Shown: piece by piece, positions 6,956 through 8,321 of the stretch
Numbering within the stretch: position 1 is the stretch's first letter
Layout of the letters: the number at the start of each line of letters is the position of its first letter
Source of the DNA: CAYSHJ01 sp964589725
GTDB taxonomy: Bacteria; Planctomycetota; Planctomycetia; Planctomycetales; Planctomycetaceae
Length of the DNA: 8,321 bases
Direction: 5' to 3'
Assembly: GCA_964589725.1 (NCBI GenBank)
Contig: CAZPUJ010000700.1
Location: forward strand, 1 to 8,321
Notes under the pieces: model-generated
Told to the model about the DNA's origin: nothing
Seen by the model: only the letters and a program-made list of their open reading frames with translations
Databases searched by the model: none
Made by a program: the position numbers and the translations under genes

Positions 6956-7092
6956 GGTTGCTGGGAACCAACGGGGCAGAGAAATCGACGCTGATCAATT
7001 GCCTGCTCGGTCTGTTGCGGCCTTCGAGCGGGAAGGCGGTTTTCTTCGGTGAGGGCTCGTGGAACCTGAGCGGCGCGGCGAAGAGCCGGTGA
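6955..7092 (+). pseudogene. Decayed fragment of an ABC-transporter ATP-binding protein (Walker A region only)
   Basis: Reading from GGG at 6955 gives GLLGTNGAEKSTLINCLLGL (6955-7014), then LRPSSGKAVFFGE, and a TGA at 7090-7092. This matches the N-terminal part of an ABC ATPase: GLLGxNGAGKSTL is Walker A, and LLGLLRPSSGKAVFFGE is the following helix and strand. The conserved third glycine of GAGKST is Glu (GAG codon), a single-base change expected to ruin ATP binding. Q-loop, signature motif, Walker B and H-loop are all absent, and the normal 200-plus residues end after about 45 codons. There is no start codon or Shine-Dalgarno, and the frame overlaps the last base of the SDR stop codon. I infer the remnant of a transporter gene once downstream in the lipid operon. 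A chance match is unlikely given the length of the motif. Confidence 0.7.
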
Positions 7093-7115
7093 CGGCATCG
7101 GAGCCATATTCACCG
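7087..7115. terminator. Hairpin between convergent genes, possible bidirectional terminator
   Basis: CGGTGA (7087-7092) pairs perfectly with TCACCG (7110-7115). An inner GGC/GCC stem (7094-7096 with 7103-7105) encloses a 6-nt loop. The structure sits in the gap between the plus-strand operon and the minus-strand DUF1552 gene, the expected place for a shared terminator. No T-tract follows on either strand, so it is not a classical intrinsic terminator and the call is tentative. Confidence 0.3.
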
Positions 7116-7135
7116 CGACAGCGCGACGGCTACGT

Positions 7136-8321
7136 TCACATGTCGATCTCTTTCAGCAGGCCCTTGCTGTCGCCGAACGAGTCGGTCTTTGCCTCCATGC
7201 GGTCGAACATTGACAGGAACAAATTGTTCAGCGGCGTTTCCTTCTCGATGGCGATGTAGCGGCCGGGCTGGACGGTGCCGTTGCCTCGGCCGGCGAGGAT
7301 GATCGGGAGGTTGTGGTGCGAGTGGGCGTTGCCGTCGCCCAACCCGCTGCCGAACAACACGAGACTGTGATCGAGCAGCGTTCCTTCGCCCTCCTTGACT
7401 GATTTCATCTGCTGCAAGAAGTACGCGAACTGCTCGATGAGAAACTTGTCGATCTTTTTCAGTTGGTTGATCTTGTCAGCTTCGTTGCGATGGTGAGACA
7501 GCTCGTGGTGTCCTTCGTTGACGCCGACCATCGGGTAGGTCTTGTTGCTGCCGGCGTTGCCCAGCATGAAGGTGGCGACGCGCGTGCTATCGGTGCGGAA
7601 CGCCAGCGTCAGCAGGTCGTACATCAAGCGGATGTGCTCTTGGCCGTCCTTCGGAATGCCGGTTGGAGCCGGGATGTCCGGACGAGCGTTCTTGGCGGTG
7701 ACCTCAGCTTGCTCGATGCGTTGCTCGATTTCGCGGACGCAGGTGAAGTATTCGTCGATCTTGCGTTGGTCGGTCTGACCGAGCTTCGCTTTCAACCGCG
7801 CCGCGTCGTTGGCGACGAGATCGAGGATGCTCTTGCGATAGGCCGCTCGTTTCGCGCGGGTTTCGGGGTTGAATTCCTCGCCGCCGAACAGACGTTCGAA
7901 GACCAAACGCGGATTGACCTCCTTGGCCATCGGAGTGGATTCCGTCTTCCACGAGATGGCGGAGGAATAGGCACAGCTATAACCGGAGTCGCAGCTTCCC
8001 GCAGTGCGGCCCGGCTCGATGCCGATCTCCAGCGATGGCAAGCGAGTGAGATGCCCGATCTTGCTGGCGACCCACTGATCCGCCGACATGCCGACCTTGA
8101 TGTTGGCTCCCGCTGTTTTGACAGGATGAGCCCCCGTGAGAAACGTCGACGCCGCGCGGGCGTGATCGCCGGGACCGTCACCCTTCGCGCGGCCGTTGTC
8201 CTGCGCGAGGCCGGTGATCAAGAGCATTTCGTTTTTGTGTGGAGCCAGCGCTTCGAGCGAGTCGTTCAGCTCATACGCCGAGCCAGGATTCGTCGGAAAC
8301 CACGCGGACCCGATCACGCCG
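7136..8321 (-). CDS. DUF1552 (HXXSHH-motif) domain protein, 5' end cut by window edge
   Basis: Member of the planctomycete-expanded DUF1552 / PF07586 family. Members usually carry a Tat-type export signal and are encoded beside DUF1587/1592/1588/1595 cytochrome-like proteins; their biochemical role is unknown. About 395 residues are visible. The N-terminus, including any signal peptide, lies beyond base 8321; the GTG at 8317 is probably an internal valine, because the frame is open through it and the family normally has more sequence upstream. Counting from that codon, family landmarks are KGDGPGDHARAASTFLTG (45-62), GSCDSGYSCAYSSAISWKTE (107-126), NPRLVFERLFG (135-145), the name-giving HELSHH (271-276), and GSGLGDGNAHSHHNLPIILA (323-342). 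The last region resembles metal-site stretches in sulfatase/phosphatase-like folds. It converges on the lipid operon and is functionally unrelated as far as can be seen. Family call is very secure. Confidence 0.93.
   Translation of the reverse strand, partial: GVIGSAWFPTNPGSAYELNDSLEALAPHKNEMLLITGLAQDNGRAKGDGPGDHARAASTFLTGAHPVKTAGANIKVGMSADQWVASKIGHLTRLPSLEIGIEPGRTAGSCDSGYSCAYSSAISWKTESTPMAKEVNPRLVFERLFGGEEFNPETRAKRAAYRKSILDLVANDAARLKAKLGQTDQRKIDEYFTCVREIEQRIEQAEVTAKNARPDIPAPTGIPKDGQEHIRLMYDLLTLAFRTDSTRVATFMLGNAGSNKTYPMVGVNEGHHELSHHRNEADKINQLKKIDKFLIEQFAYFLQQMKSVKEGEGTLLDHSLVLFGSGLGDGNAHSHHNLPIILAGRGNGTVQPGRYIAIEKETPLNNLFLSMFDRMEAKTDSFGDSKGLLKEIDM

Noticed and set aside
7115..7128. Tandem GTCGCG direct repeat (minus strand) near the DUF1552 stop
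   Set aside because: Only two 6-bp copies in GC-rich sequence; expected by chance.

Overview
The window looks like chromosomal DNA from a planctomycete (Planctomycetota). The strongest clue is the right-hand gene, a DUF1552 / HXXSHH-family protein, a group that is greatly expanded in that phylum. The moderately GC-rich composition, loosely packed genes and variable Shine-Dalgarno strength fit but are not decisive. No mobile element, CRISPR array, tRNA or rRNA was recognised.

Left block (1-1826, minus strand): two RNA-modification genes whose stop and start codons overlap as ATGA. The upstream one is an RlmI-type class I SAM-dependent rRNA (cytosine-C5) methyltransferase. The downstream one is an RluA/RluC/RluD-type pseudouridine synthase that runs off the left edge. 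They are very probably one translationally coupled transcription unit.

A divergent intergenic region of about 470 bp (1827-2300) separates this block from the central one. It contains a weak sigma70-like promoter candidate, a small inverted repeat, and a GC hairpin that touches a very good Shine-Dalgarno sequence.

Central block (2301-6955, plus strand): three collinear genes, namely a FadD-like long-chain acyl-CoA ligase, an unusually long and divergent aldehyde-dehydrogenase-superfamily protein (635 aa), and an SDR16C-like short-chain dehydrogenase. Together they could interconvert fatty alcohol, fatty aldehyde, fatty acid and acyl-CoA. The sequence does not settle the direction. A retained ALDH general-base Glu and a probably NAD-preferring SDR favour oxidation of alcohols to acyl-CoA. 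LuxC/AdhE-like glycine-rich motifs in the ALDH leave the reductive route to aldehyde and alcohol open.

Right block (6955-8321): directly after the SDR stop lies a short, decayed fragment of an ABC-transporter ATPase. Its Walker A is damaged (Gly to Glu) and the frame ends after about 45 codons. A hairpin sits between the convergent genes. The last gene, on the minus strand, is the DUF1552 gene, which is cut by the right edge. The ABC fragment suggests that the lipid operon was once followed by a transporter gene that has been lost, perhaps in a rearrangement that brought in the DUF1552 locus.
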